Source: Lacihabitans sp. LS3-19
GTDB lineage: Bacteria > Bacteroidota > Bacteroidia > Cytophagales > Spirosomataceae
Assembly (NCBI RefSeq): GCF_024343575.1
Contig: NZ_RJUA01000123.1
Location: 1-59,545 of the forward strand
DNA: 59,545 nt
Direction: 5' to 3'
Shown one piece after another: positions 15,257-22,816 of this stretch. A program made the position numbers and the translations under genes. Below the pieces are notes generated by a model. It saw only the letters and a program-made list of their open reading frames with translations. It did not search any database and had not been told where the DNA came from. Within the stretch, counting starts at the first letter, position 1; every line of letters begins with the position of its first letter.

Positions 15257-16123
15257 TTAATAATCAGCTAAAGTTGAAGGTAACTGTGCCAAAGCAGCTG
15301 CCAATTGCTCGTCGTTAGGAGCTATGCCATGCCATTTGTGGCTACCCATCATAAAGTCTACGCCAGCACCCATTTCGGAATGCAATAGGATCATGATTGG
15401 TTGACCTTTGCCTGTAAGTCTTTTTGCTTTTCTAAGACCTGCTACACAAGCTTCTATATCGTTGCCTTCTTTGATATCTATTACATTCCATCCAAATGCC
15501 TTGTATTTAACTTTTAGGTCGCGGTTTGACATAACTTGTTCGGTAGAGCCGTCAATTTGTTGTCCGTTTAGGTCAATTATACCTACCAAGTTGTCAACTT
15601 TATGGTGAGGTGCAAACTGTGCCGCCTCCCAAATTTGTCCTTCTTGCTGCTCGCCGTCGCCCATCAAAACGTACACTAGGTTTTTGTCGCCGTTTAGTTT
15701 TTTAGCCATTGCAGCACCTATGGCTACTGACATACCTTGTCCCAATGAACCTGAGGCGATTCTGATGCCAGGAAGACCTTCGTGTGTAGTTGGGTGCCCT
15801 TGAAGCCTTGAGTTTAATTTTCTAAAAGTGCTCAATTCTTCGATTCCAAAATAGCCTTTTCTTGCCAAAACCGAATAAAACAAAGGAGAAGTGTGTCCGT
15901 TGGAAAGGAAAAACAAATCTTCGTCGATTCCGTCCATTTTAAATGAAATATAGCCGCCTTTTCCTTTGCGGTTATTGATTTTCATCTGTTGGAAATAAAG
16001 TGCTACAACGATATCCGTGCAGCCTAATGAACCACCTGGGTGGCCGGACTTGCTGCCATGTACCATGCGTACGATATCACGTCTTACTTGGGTGGCAATG
16101 TCCTTGATTTCTTTGGTTTGCAT
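15257..16123 (-). CDS. Transketolase, N-terminal subunit
   Basis: A 288-residue thiamine-diphosphate-binding half. Visible signatures are GSKSGHPGGSLGCTDIVVALYF near residue 23, GSLGQGMSVAIGAAMAKK, and the ThDP motif GDGEQQEGQIWEAAQFAPHH followed by LVGIIDLNGQQIDG. It is the first gene of the two-gene transketolase unit. The long AT-rich region upstream leads into the second cassette-like locus. Confidence 0.94.
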   Translation of the reverse strand: MQTKEIKDIATQVRRDIVRMVHGSKSGHPGGSLGCTDIVVALYFQQMKINNRKGKGGYISFKMDGIDEDLFFLSNGHTSPLFYSVLARKGYFGIEELSTFRKLNSRLQGHPTTHEGLPGIRIASGSLGQGMSVAIGAAMAKKLNGDKNLVYVLMGDGEQQEGQIWEAAQFAPHHKVDNLVGIIDLNGQQIDGSTEQVMSNRDLKVKYKAFGWNVIDIKEGNDIEACVAGLRKAKRLTGKGQPIMILLHSEMGAGVDFMMGSHKWHGIAPNDEQLAAALAQLPSTLADY

Positions 16124-16511
16124 TTAAGAAAAAGAATTTTGTTAATAATCGATGCAAATTTATTAAAATATTACTTCTAAGCCTATTATTGTTTTAAGAT
16201 TGAGCAATATTTTTAAGATAGGCCAAAACAAATTGAGGAATTCTGGAGTTTTACCAAATTTGTTTAAAGAATGCAAGTGGATAGTTTGCCTGAAAAATGT
16301 TTCCAATGAAAAAAGAAAGAATACTTTGAAATTTTTCATAGCTCAAAAAATATATATATCTTGTCTTCAATATTAATTCATAAGCTTTCTGCATTTATTC
16401 TATTTCGTAAATAAATGACAACAAATGGCTATTGGATTGAAAATAAGTTAAATATAAAAGAAACAAAAAAATATATCCGCAACTCTTTTTTCGAGTAGCG
16501 GATAGCGAGAT
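16124..16511. other. AT-rich intergenic region before the second cassette-like locus
   Basis: About 390 bp without a supported gene. Near its right end ATCCGC (16475-16480) and GCGGAT (16498-16503), extended inward by ACTC/GAGT, form a hairpin that immediately precedes the R'-type core at 16512. The matching R'' core is not visible upstream, so this may be a decayed attC or a primary attachment site. I see nothing else. Confidence 0.5.
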
Positions 16512-16518
16512 GTTGGGC
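16512..16518. other. R'-type core GTTGGGC opening cassette-like unit A
   Basis: GTTGGGC fits GTTRRRY. Its reverse complement, GCCCAAC, occurs exactly at 17173-17179 directly after the next gene, as expected for the two ends of one integron cassette. The hairpin at 16475-16503 precedes it. Confidence 0.55.
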
Positions 16519-16746
16519 GTCATTTAAGAAAACCCCTCCACAACAAAAGAGTAATACTTAGAACTCAGAATAAAAGTGAAAAATTGAGTTGTTTGAGAAT
16601 AATGATAAAAAATTTCAAATATTAAATTTTTTTAGTTAAACGTAAAAATATAAAGGAAAAATCAAGAATATTAAACCACTTGACTTAACGAATCACAATT
16701 AGTAAATTCTTTACAACTGCATATAATTCAAACATTTATAAAAAAT

Positions 16747-17166
16747 ATGACAAATTTAGACACCATTTTAGAGCGAATAGATTTAGAAATTGAGAATTCC
16801 ATTATTAAGTTTATTGAAGAAAACGGGAATCCAAAAACTATAGGAATTTATTGTTGCCCTTGGGCAGGTTGGTTAACAACTAACTTCAACTTGACAATAG
16901 ATGAGCAAAATTGTCCAGATTTTGAATTTGTAGAATTTGATTTTATTGAACTTCCTGAATTAGAAGAAGAATATCAAAACGACAAGGTAGAGTTCAAAAT
17001 TGGCGACAATATTATAACCTTAGACATAGAAGAACAGGGCGACGAAGCTATAAATGAGCTAATGTTTAATTCCTTAAAATCCATAGCAATTAAGTTAAAA
17101 GAAAATAAAAATATCGAAGTTGTTTTACAAATGTTAGACAGTCAGTATACAGAAAAGATAAAATAA
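16747..17166 (+). CDS. Small acidic cassette protein, unknown function
   Basis: A 139-residue, strongly acidic soluble protein. It contains a short aromatic/cysteine patch, IYCCPWAGWLTTNF (about 34-47), followed by an Asp/Glu-rich segment. The shape recalls small DUF4303-like or immunity-type proteins, but I cannot assign a family. The stop is followed after six bases by the R'' core at 17173, placing the gene as the cargo of cassette-like unit A. Its AT-rich leader of 230 bp after the core at 16512 has no evident promoter. Confidence 0.65.
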   Translation: MTNLDTILERIDLEIENSIIKFIEENGNPKTIGIYCCPWAGWLTTNFNLTIDEQNCPDFEFVEFDFIELPELEEEYQNDKVEFKIGDNIITLDIEEQGDEAINELMFNSLKSIAIKLKENKNIEVVLQMLDSQYTEKIK

Positions 17167-17172
17167 ACGAAC

Positions 17173-17368
17173 GCCCAACAATGTATTGCCAATATGGTGG
17201 CAGACGGAAGAAATTGAGCTTTTTGTTCGCTATAGGGCGGAGGTTCCGGCTGACGGAAACCGACTGAGCATTTGCAACAGTCCTCAGCATTTTGTACTTT
17301 TATCGGGCTTATGTTACGGGCTGACGAGTTCCAAATCCCACCACATCGGCAATATTTTTACGTTATGC
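17173..17368. other. attC-like recombination site 3
   Basis: R'' core GCCCAAC (17173-17179) and R' core GTTATGC (17362-17368). The inner arms at about 17183-17200 and 17338-17357 pair over 18 positions with few mismatches (core TATTGCC with GGCAATA, then GGTGG with CCACC). The total is about 196 bp with a long unpaired centre. R'' complements the core that opens unit A at 16512; R' opens unit B. Confidence 0.65.
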
Positions 17369-17387
17369 CTAATGCTAAAAAACGACA

Positions 17388-17954
17388 ATGACTGTAACCT
17401 ATGACAAATATTATCAGACAGAAAACTTATTCGGAGAACCATATCCCGAATTGATAGAGTTTTTTACGAAATATCCTAAGAAAGGAAAATTACTTGACTT
17501 AGGTTGCGGACAAGGAAGAGATGCAATTGCATTAGCTCGACTTGGTTATTCCGTGACAGGAATTGACAACTCAAAAATTGGTATAGACCAAATGAATCAA
17601 ATTGGAAAAGTAGAAAACTTAGATTTGGTTGGACAAGTTGATGACATTTATGCTTTTGATAGATTTAGCGAATTCGACATTATTCTTTTGGACAGTATGT
17701 TTCATTTCGCCCAGAAAGACAAAGAAACAGAAATTGGACTGATTAAGAGAATCATTTCAGATTTAAAAAATGGAAGTTTAATGGTTGTTTGTATTCAGGA
17801 TATGGGTAAAAAAGTTCAGATTCTCAACAAGGCAATTGACTTTGAAAAAAAAGAAAAAAGACTAGCTGATATAGGCTTTACGTACACATTTGAAGATAGT
17901 GAAAGCGGACACAAATCTGAAACAAATTATAGAATGATAATAATAGAAAAATGA
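17388..17954 (+). CDS. Class I SAM-dependent methyltransferase, cassette-borne
   Basis: A 188-residue methyltransferase with the glycine-rich SAM loop LLDLGCGQGRDAIALARLGY (residues about 35-54), an acidic strand end TGIDNS, and motif IV FDIILLDSMFHF. The overall shape is close to TehB-like or small-molecule methyltransferases. The substrate is unknown. The gene starts 19 bp after the R' core at 17362 and ends 10 bp before the R'' core at 17965, so it fills cassette-like unit B. Compact spacing with no promoter of its own suggests transcription from outside or from within unit A. Confidence 0.88.
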   Translation: MTVTYDKYYQTENLFGEPYPELIEFFTKYPKKGKLLDLGCGQGRDAIALARLGYSVTGIDNSKIGIDQMNQIGKVENLDLVGQVDDIYAFDRFSEFDIILLDSMFHFAQKDKETEIGLIKRIISDLKNGSLMVVCIQDMGKKVQILNKAIDFEKKEKRLADIGFTYTFEDSESGHKSETNYRMIIIEK

Positions 17955-17964
17955 AAGCACTAAG

Positions 17965-18096
17965 GCATAACATGATATTGCCAAAAGCGGGGCTGAACGG
18001 CTTCGATTGGACATTTGTACAAGGTTCAACAGCAGTAATACTATTGAACTTTTGTGCTAAAAATCCCCGCTTTCGGCAATACCCGAACCGTTCAAC
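17965..18096. other. attC-like recombination site 4
   Basis: R'' core GCATAAC (17965-17971) is the exact complement of GTTATGC at 17362, which opens unit B. The inner arms TATTGCCAAAAGCGGGG and CCCCGCTTTCGGCAATA pair over 17 positions with one mismatch. The expected R' is represented only by GTTCAAC at 18090, which departs from GTTRRRY. An additional pairing (GGGGCTGAACGG with CCGTTCAACCCC) overlaps it. This looks like the decayed or terminal site of the array. Bases 18097-18364 hold nothing further that I can support. Confidence 0.6.
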
Positions 18097-18364
18097 CCCA
18101 AAAAAAGAAGTTTGAAATTTTAAAATCGAAATTTTAGGTTTTGCGATGTTTTATTTGAGGATAAATACAAAAAGAACATTGGTGTCTTTGAATTGTTTTG
18201 ACTCAATGATATTATTTTTAGGCAAAGAAAAATTTATTGATAGATGATGGTTTTTTTTAATGCAAAAGTTTGAAAACCAGATAAATATGTAGATTTTTTT
18301 TAGAAAAAAGCTAAACAAAAGATAAATACCAAAATATTGCATAAAATCTAATAAAAACCCAGCC

Positions 18365-19450
18365 TCAACTCACCCCAAATTTTTTCAAAGCACGATTGAA
18401 GGTGGCTTTTGAGTTAAAGCCGCAGTCTAGAGCGACGGCTAGTTTGGTGTAGTTTTTGTATTCGGGGTTTTTAATCTGAACCTCAAATTCTTTGATACGG
18501 TATTCGTTTACAAAGTCATTGAAGTTTTTGCTGTAGGTCTTATTGATAGCTGCTGAGAGTATCGTTGAGTTGGTTTTTAGCCTTTTTGCCAGTTGAGACA
18601 AGCTTAGCTCAGGTTCTAAAAATATTTTTTCTTGACTAAATATTCTCTCAATTTTTTTAATAAGTTCGCTGTAATTTGCAATATTGGCATCGTGAATTTC
18701 CTCAGTTTTATAGGGAATATTTTCGATACTAAAATTGAGCTTTTGTGGCTGAACTTGAGCGAAACCATTTATTCCCACGTAAGCAATTATGCCTACCGTG
18801 AACAAATGCCACCACCAGTCTTTTTCGTACGGCATGTCTATTATGTAGTCTGCCATACTCCAGCAATATTTGATGATTTCACCGGCTATAATAAGATAAA
18901 TAAAATTTCTGAGCCATTTTAAGTTGATGGTTTCGGTTTCCGAAAACTTGGTTTCTGTCCAAACGCGATAGGCTTTGTATATCTTTATGGATTGATAGAA
19001 ATAGTATATATAACTAGCTGTAATACATAAAACTATAAACCAATCTATCCAAAAAGCAAATTCGCTTTTTTGCCAACTATTTACCTTTTCGCTGCCTTGA
19101 ATAAATATTAACAAATTGAATATGAAATATATAAAATACGGTACCAAATGCAGAAGGTCTTTTGGTTTGAGTATATAATCTCTATTTACTTGTGTTTTAA
19201 GATAAAAGTATATTGCAGGACCTAAAAGCAAATTAAATTGGCGAGGAAAGCCATTTAGCTCTTCCCAAAGAAAATTTATCCCAGAAAATCCAAAAGTATA
19301 ATCTTGGATTTCCATTGCTAATAAAAACATAACCCAAGCTAAGAATTTATCTGATAATCTCTCCTGCTGCCAGCCTCTAAAACCAAAGAGTACCACAAAT
19401 AGTAAAGCCAGAAAATATCCAAAATGTAGGGGCGTAGTATATATTGACAT
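18365..19450 (-). CDS. Membrane-embedded AraC-family regulator
   Basis: A 361-residue protein. Residues 1-235 contain about seven membrane segments, beginning HFGYFLALLFVVLFGFRGW. Residues 260-361 form an AraC-type double helix-turn-helix (LSQLAKRLKTNSTILSAAIN and TKLAVALDCGFNSKATFNRA). This architecture is common in Bacteroidota and couples a membrane sensor directly to DNA binding. The next minus-strand gene upstream, the DUF2807 protein, ends 42 bp before its start, so the pair may be co-transcribed, and that gene is a candidate target. Confidence 0.9.
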   Translation of the reverse strand: MSIYTTPLHFGYFLALLFVVLFGFRGWQQERLSDKFLAWVMFLLAMEIQDYTFGFSGINFLWEELNGFPRQFNLLLGPAIYFYLKTQVNRDYILKPKDLLHLVPYFIYFIFNLLIFIQGSEKVNSWQKSEFAFWIDWFIVLCITASYIYYFYQSIKIYKAYRVWTETKFSETETINLKWLRNFIYLIIAGEIIKYCWSMADYIIDMPYEKDWWWHLFTVGIIAYVGINGFAQVQPQKLNFSIENIPYKTEEIHDANIANYSELIKKIERIFSQEKIFLEPELSLSQLAKRLKTNSTILSAAINKTYSKNFNDFVNEYRIKEFEVQIKNPEYKNYTKLAVALDCGFNSKATFNRALKKFGVS

Positions 19451-19491
19451 TTTTGAAATTTAAAGATTAACGCTTTTAAAAACCTATTTGT

Positions 19492-20148
19492 TTATATTTT
19501 CCTAACGTTTCCATTTCCTATTATTCCAGATAATGGTTCTATTTTACCATTCCCCGCTTGCATAACGCTACCATTACCCGAACCATGAGCAGTAAGCGAT
19601 ATTTGAGAGCTAACTGTCACATTTCCATTTCCATAGCTTTTGACTTTGGCTGTTTTACTAGGAACCTTTTGGGCATTAACATTTCCATTGCCGTTTTTAC
19701 TTATTAGAAGTTCGTCCACTTGGCCTTCAAGGTTTACGTTTCCATTACCGTTGTTTTCGAACATAAATAATCGACCCTGAATGCCACTTACGCTAACATT
19801 GGTATTGCCACGATGTTTTATCTCAGAGGCATAAGGCATACTGACATGGATTTTTATGTGTGTGTCTTCCAAATATAATGTGCCGTTATTATTGCCTTGC
19901 AATTTTATAGTTAATGAGCCATCTTGGTCATTTTTTATTACTCGCAGCCGCGGTTCTAAATTTTCATCTATCGAAACTTTTATCGCGTACGATTTTCCTA
20001 TTTCTATTTCAATTTGACCATCAAAGTCTTCGATTCTTAATCTTTCAAAGTTCTTGTAATCGAATTCTCGGGTAAGAATTTTTCCTTTTCCATATAATTG
20101 AGCAAATGAGAAATAAGGGAATAAAAGTAAAACCAAGAGCTTTTTCAT
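19492..20148 (-). CDS. Exported GIN-domain (DUF2807) protein
   Basis: A 218-residue protein with a signal peptide (MKKLLVLLLFPYFSFAQ) and a single DUF2807 beta-helix-like domain. It opens with FERLRIEDFDGQIEIEIGKSYAIKV and then shows repeated GNGN turns (GNTNVSVSG, NGNGNVNLEG, NGNGNVNAQ, YGNGNVTVSS, GSGNGSV). The repeats are typical of a right-handed beta helix. It is probably periplasmic or surface-associated; its role is unknown. A symmetrical palindrome about 75-115 bp upstream of the start (20222-20265) may control it. Confidence 0.88.
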   Translation of the reverse strand: MKKLLVLLLFPYFSFAQLYGKGKILTREFDYKNFERLRIEDFDGQIEIEIGKSYAIKVSIDENLEPRLRVIKNDQDGSLTIKLQGNNNGTLYLEDTHIKIHVSMPYASEIKHRGNTNVSVSGIQGRLFMFENNGNGNVNLEGQVDELLISKNGNGNVNAQKVPSKTAKVKSYGNGNVTVSSQISLTAHGSGNGSVMQAGNGKIEPLSGIIGNGNVRKI

Positions 20149-20221
20149 ATTTGTATTTTTTTTTAAACCACACCGTTGCGATTTTGATAAGACAAATTTG
20201 ATTTTAAAAATAATAGTATTC

Positions 20222-20265
20222 GTTTCAGATTATAAATTGAGACGTCTCATTTGATGTTTTGAAAC
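20222..20265. promoter_or_regulatory. Nested symmetrical palindrome upstream of the DUF2807 gene
   Basis: A perfect 12-bp palindrome TGAGACGTCTCA (20238-20249) is flanked at exactly 10 bp on both sides by GTTTCA (20222-20227) and its complement TGAAAC (20260-20265). The symmetry suggests an operator for a dimeric or tetrameric regulator. The partner is unknown. Confidence 0.5.
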
Positions 20266-20359
20266 TGAATTTTTATGAAATTAAGGCTCTTAGGAAAATA
20301 ATGAAATTGTAAGGTGTTGATATTTAGTGTGTTGTAATGGGAGTGGCTAAAATAGATAA

Positions 20360-21235
20360 CTACTTTTTGACATTATACGCCATATTCCACAATCCATTCG
20401 GTTTTAGATAGATTTCGTTTTTTTGAAAATCAAAAATGATGTTGAATCGTTTTAAAAGGTCATTGCCAAATACTTTCATCGGAATTTCTGAAGACCTGGC
20501 AGCAAAACTAACTGGAACATTTTTTAAGGTTTTCTTTCCTATTTTGATTTTTGGAAGCAGTTTGGTTTCGATCTTAAAAACATTGTTAAAAGAATCTCGC
20601 AATTCAGAAGTGCTGATGGTTTTTAAGTTTGCCATTTTATATTTTTCGGCAATTTTGGGATCTAATAAAATCGCTCCTCCGTAGCCAGAATGAAACATAA
20701 AATGGTCATTGTATATTTCTTTGCCTATCATTAAAGTTCCTTCTATAAACATACTTCCTCTCGAAAAACTCATTTTCATCTTCTGGTAACCTTTGGTTTT
20801 TTGAGGTAAGTTTTCCGAAATTATCAACAGTTTTTGGTCATAATCTATAGATACAATTTTGTTTTCAAACATATCATACCCAAACTTGCCATCTGTACCG
20901 GGGCCAGAATTGTCATCTATAAATATATCCAGATTTTCCCATTTTTGTCTTCCTATATAAAGTGAGTTGTTTTTGCTGAATTCTGTTTCTGCATTTCCAC
21001 CCCAAGTTTTTATTTCTATGCCTTCTTTATCACGAAGTGGGATTTTAGTTTCTGCACTACTTTTTATGACGTTAAGGCCAGTATTGGAAGTATGAAACAT
21101 TAAACTTATGGTATCAGAATTGTTTATTCGGGCATTTATACAAATATTGCTTTGTTTGTTTAAAGTGAAAGAAATGGTGTCTGCCTGTGCTACAGCAACC
21201 TGAAATGGGATTAAGAACAATAAATATTTAAGCAT
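20360..21235 (-). CDS. Exported retropepsin-like protein with altered active-site motifs
   Basis: A 291-residue protein with a signal peptide (residues 1-17). The fold pattern resembles the aspartyl-protease (retropepsin-like) family of Bacteroidota. The first active-site loop reads LMFHTSNTG (His at 48 where the family has Asp of DTG), and the equivalent loop of the second lobe reads FMFHSGYGG, again His for Asp. The surrounding features GTDGKFGYDMF, VFGNDLLKRFNIIFDF and NEIYLKPN are as in the family. If aligned correctly, this is a non-peptidase relative that may bind peptides. It stands alone. Confidence 0.72.
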   Translation of the reverse strand: MLKYLLFLIPFQVAVAQADTISFTLNKQSNICINARINNSDTISLMFHTSNTGLNVIKSSAETKIPLRDKEGIEIKTWGGNAETEFSKNNSLYIGRQKWENLDIFIDDNSGPGTDGKFGYDMFENKIVSIDYDQKLLIISENLPQKTKGYQKMKMSFSRGSMFIEGTLMIGKEIYNDHFMFHSGYGGAILLDPKIAEKYKMANLKTISTSELRDSFNNVFKIETKLLPKIKIGKKTLKNVPVSFAARSSEIPMKVFGNDLLKRFNIIFDFQKNEIYLKPNGLWNMAYNVKK

Positions 21236-21339
21236 AAATTTGGGGGGATTAAAGTAATATCAATAATTCTAAATTACATACATTATGTGCCTTGCCAGGC
21301 GGGCATTCTTTTTTTTTGAAAAAAAAGAATCAAAAAAAA

Positions 21340-21445
21340 CACTTTTTTTGCAATGATCCTCTGAAAAATTTCGCTAACAACGTCTTTGTTTATAAATACT
21401 CCTGAGGAAGCGAAATTTTACAACGGACTGCAAAAAAAATATAAG
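21340..21445. repeat. Long nested inverted repeat in an intergenic region
   Basis: AAATTTCGCT and AGCGAAATTT face each other about 40 bp apart, and outer TTTTTTTGCA and TGCAAAAAAA arms surround them. Together they could form one large stem-loop. It lies between two minus-strand genes in a 389-bp gap that otherwise shows nothing and may be a dispersed repeat. Confidence 0.55.
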
Positions 21446-21624
21446 GACCAATTAGTATTTATTTAGAAGTCAATAAAATATTGATATTTAGCACTTTGAA
21501 ATTCAAATAATTTTTTAAGTTATTAATTTTTAGTATTTTAATTTAGTCCGAAATTTTAGTAATTTATTAGATTACCATAATTGATTGAAAATAAATATTT
21601 TCACAATAAAGTTTTTTTTTCAAA

Positions 21625-22266
21625 TCAAAGTAAATGATTTTTTTGTATTTGGGAGGAATAATTTTCAATTTTCAATTTCTCAAAAAAATCTTGTTCTGTA
21701 TATTCTCTCACTTCTCCCACCGGTAAATCACCCAGTTCTAGGTCTTCTATCGAAGTTCTGATTAAGCGTTTGCATTTGTTGTTTACTGCAATTATCATTT
21801 TCCTTATCTGATGATATTTTCCTTCTGTGAGTGTCATTTTGAGCCATTTGTGTGGGTGTCGAGGATGAAGCGTATTGACAATATTGTATATTTCGTCCGG
21901 TTTTTCTATCAATTCTACCTCGCATGGGCTGGTAATCCACCAAGAATTTCCTCTTAACAATATATTTACACCTGTTCGTAAACTTTCAATGTTTTCAGTT
22001 GTCAGACAAGCGTCTACCTGAATGATATAGGTCCTTCTGTGTGGGACTTTACTTTGAAATAAGAGCTTGGTGACTTTTTTGTTTGTAGTCAATATTAATA
22101 AACCTTCAGAAAGGTTGTCGAGTCTACCGATGGCATGCGTACCTTCTGGAAAATCAAAATTGATTTTGCCCAACATATTCCCAATATCATGACCCACAAA
22201 CTGCGAGACCATGTTATAAGGTTTGTTTACAATAAAATACCTGTTAGGAGCTTCCGTTTCTTGCAA
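21625..22266 (-). CDS. rRNA pseudouridine synthase, RluE-like
   Basis: A 213-residue RsuA/RluE-type enzyme without an S4 domain. It begins with YFIVNKPYNMVSQF and has the catalytic Asp in GRLDNLSEGLLILTTNKK (about residue 49). The C-terminal GKYHQIRKMI is typical of synthases acting on 23S rRNA stem-loops. Length and lack of S4 match RluE. A middle segment around residues 105-135 is longer than usual. It is separated by 103 bp from the upstream bcp gene. Confidence 0.9.
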   Translation of the reverse strand: MQETEAPNRYFIVNKPYNMVSQFVGHDIGNMLGKINFDFPEGTHAIGRLDNLSEGLLILTTNKKVTKLLFQSKVPHRRTYIIQVDACLTTENIESLRTGVNILLRGNSWWITSPCEVELIEKPDEIYNIVNTLHPRHPHKWLKMTLTEGKYHQIRKMIIAVNNKCKRLIRTSIEDLELGDLPVGEVREYTEQDFFEKLKIENYSSQIQKNHLL

Positions 22267-22369
22267 TTTTGAGGATTGGTTTTTGCAAAATTACATTATT
22301 CTGAATTAACTATTGGTTTATTCGAATCAGGATTGGCATTTTACCATAATCATTAAAAAAAAGCAATTC

Positions 22370-22816
22370 TTAAGCAATCTGCTCTGAATGTCTTTTTGAC
22401 TCAACTTTCTCTATTATGTCAGAAATATTTCCGTTTTCGTCGATGATGAAAGTTGTTCTTGCTGTTCCCATGTATTTTTTGCCATACATCATTTTTTCAA
22501 CCCAAACACCGTAATCATTTACCATTTTTTGAGATGAATCATCCAAAAGGTCGAATGGAAGTTCGAATTTAGTTTTAAATTTTAGATGGGATTTGGCATT
22601 GTCAATACTTACACCTAAAACGGTATATCCTTTTGCCATCAATGATTGGTAGTTGTCGCGAAGGTTACACGCTTGCGTGGTACAAGTAGGGGTATTGTCT
22701 TTTGGGTAGAAATATAAAACTACTTTTTTTTCTGCAAAATCACTCAATTTTACGGTTTCTCCGTTTTGGTTTATTGTTTCAAAATTTGGGGCTTTTTGTC
22801 CTATTTCTAGTATCAT
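22370..22816 (-). CDS. bcp: Thioredoxin-dependent thiol peroxidase
   Basis: A 148-residue peroxiredoxin of the BCP/PrxQ class that reduces peroxides in the cytosol with thioredoxin. It shows VVLYFYPKDNTPTCTTQACNLRDNY, with the peroxidatic Cys and a resolving Cys five residues later, as in E. coli Bcp. GTARTTFIIDENGNI follows. Its start overlaps the stop of the M23 peptidase gene by 4 bp, so the two are translationally linked. Confidence 0.95.
   Translation of the reverse strand: MILEIGQKAPNFETINQNGETVKLSDFAEKKVVLYFYPKDNTPTCTTQACNLRDNYQSLMAKGYTVLGVSIDNAKSHLKFKTKFELPFDLLDDSSQKMVNDYGVWVEKMMYGKKYMGTARTTFIIDENGNISDIIEKVESKRHSEQIA

Noticed and set aside
14240-16123. A frameshifted single transketolase gene
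   Set aside because: The two halves have proper starts and a 63-bp gap, and split transketolases are normal in this phylum.
18151-18342. Minus-strand frame of 63 codons, rich in Phe and Ile
   Set aside because: Composition reflects AT-rich sequence; no signal, motif or conserved neighbour.
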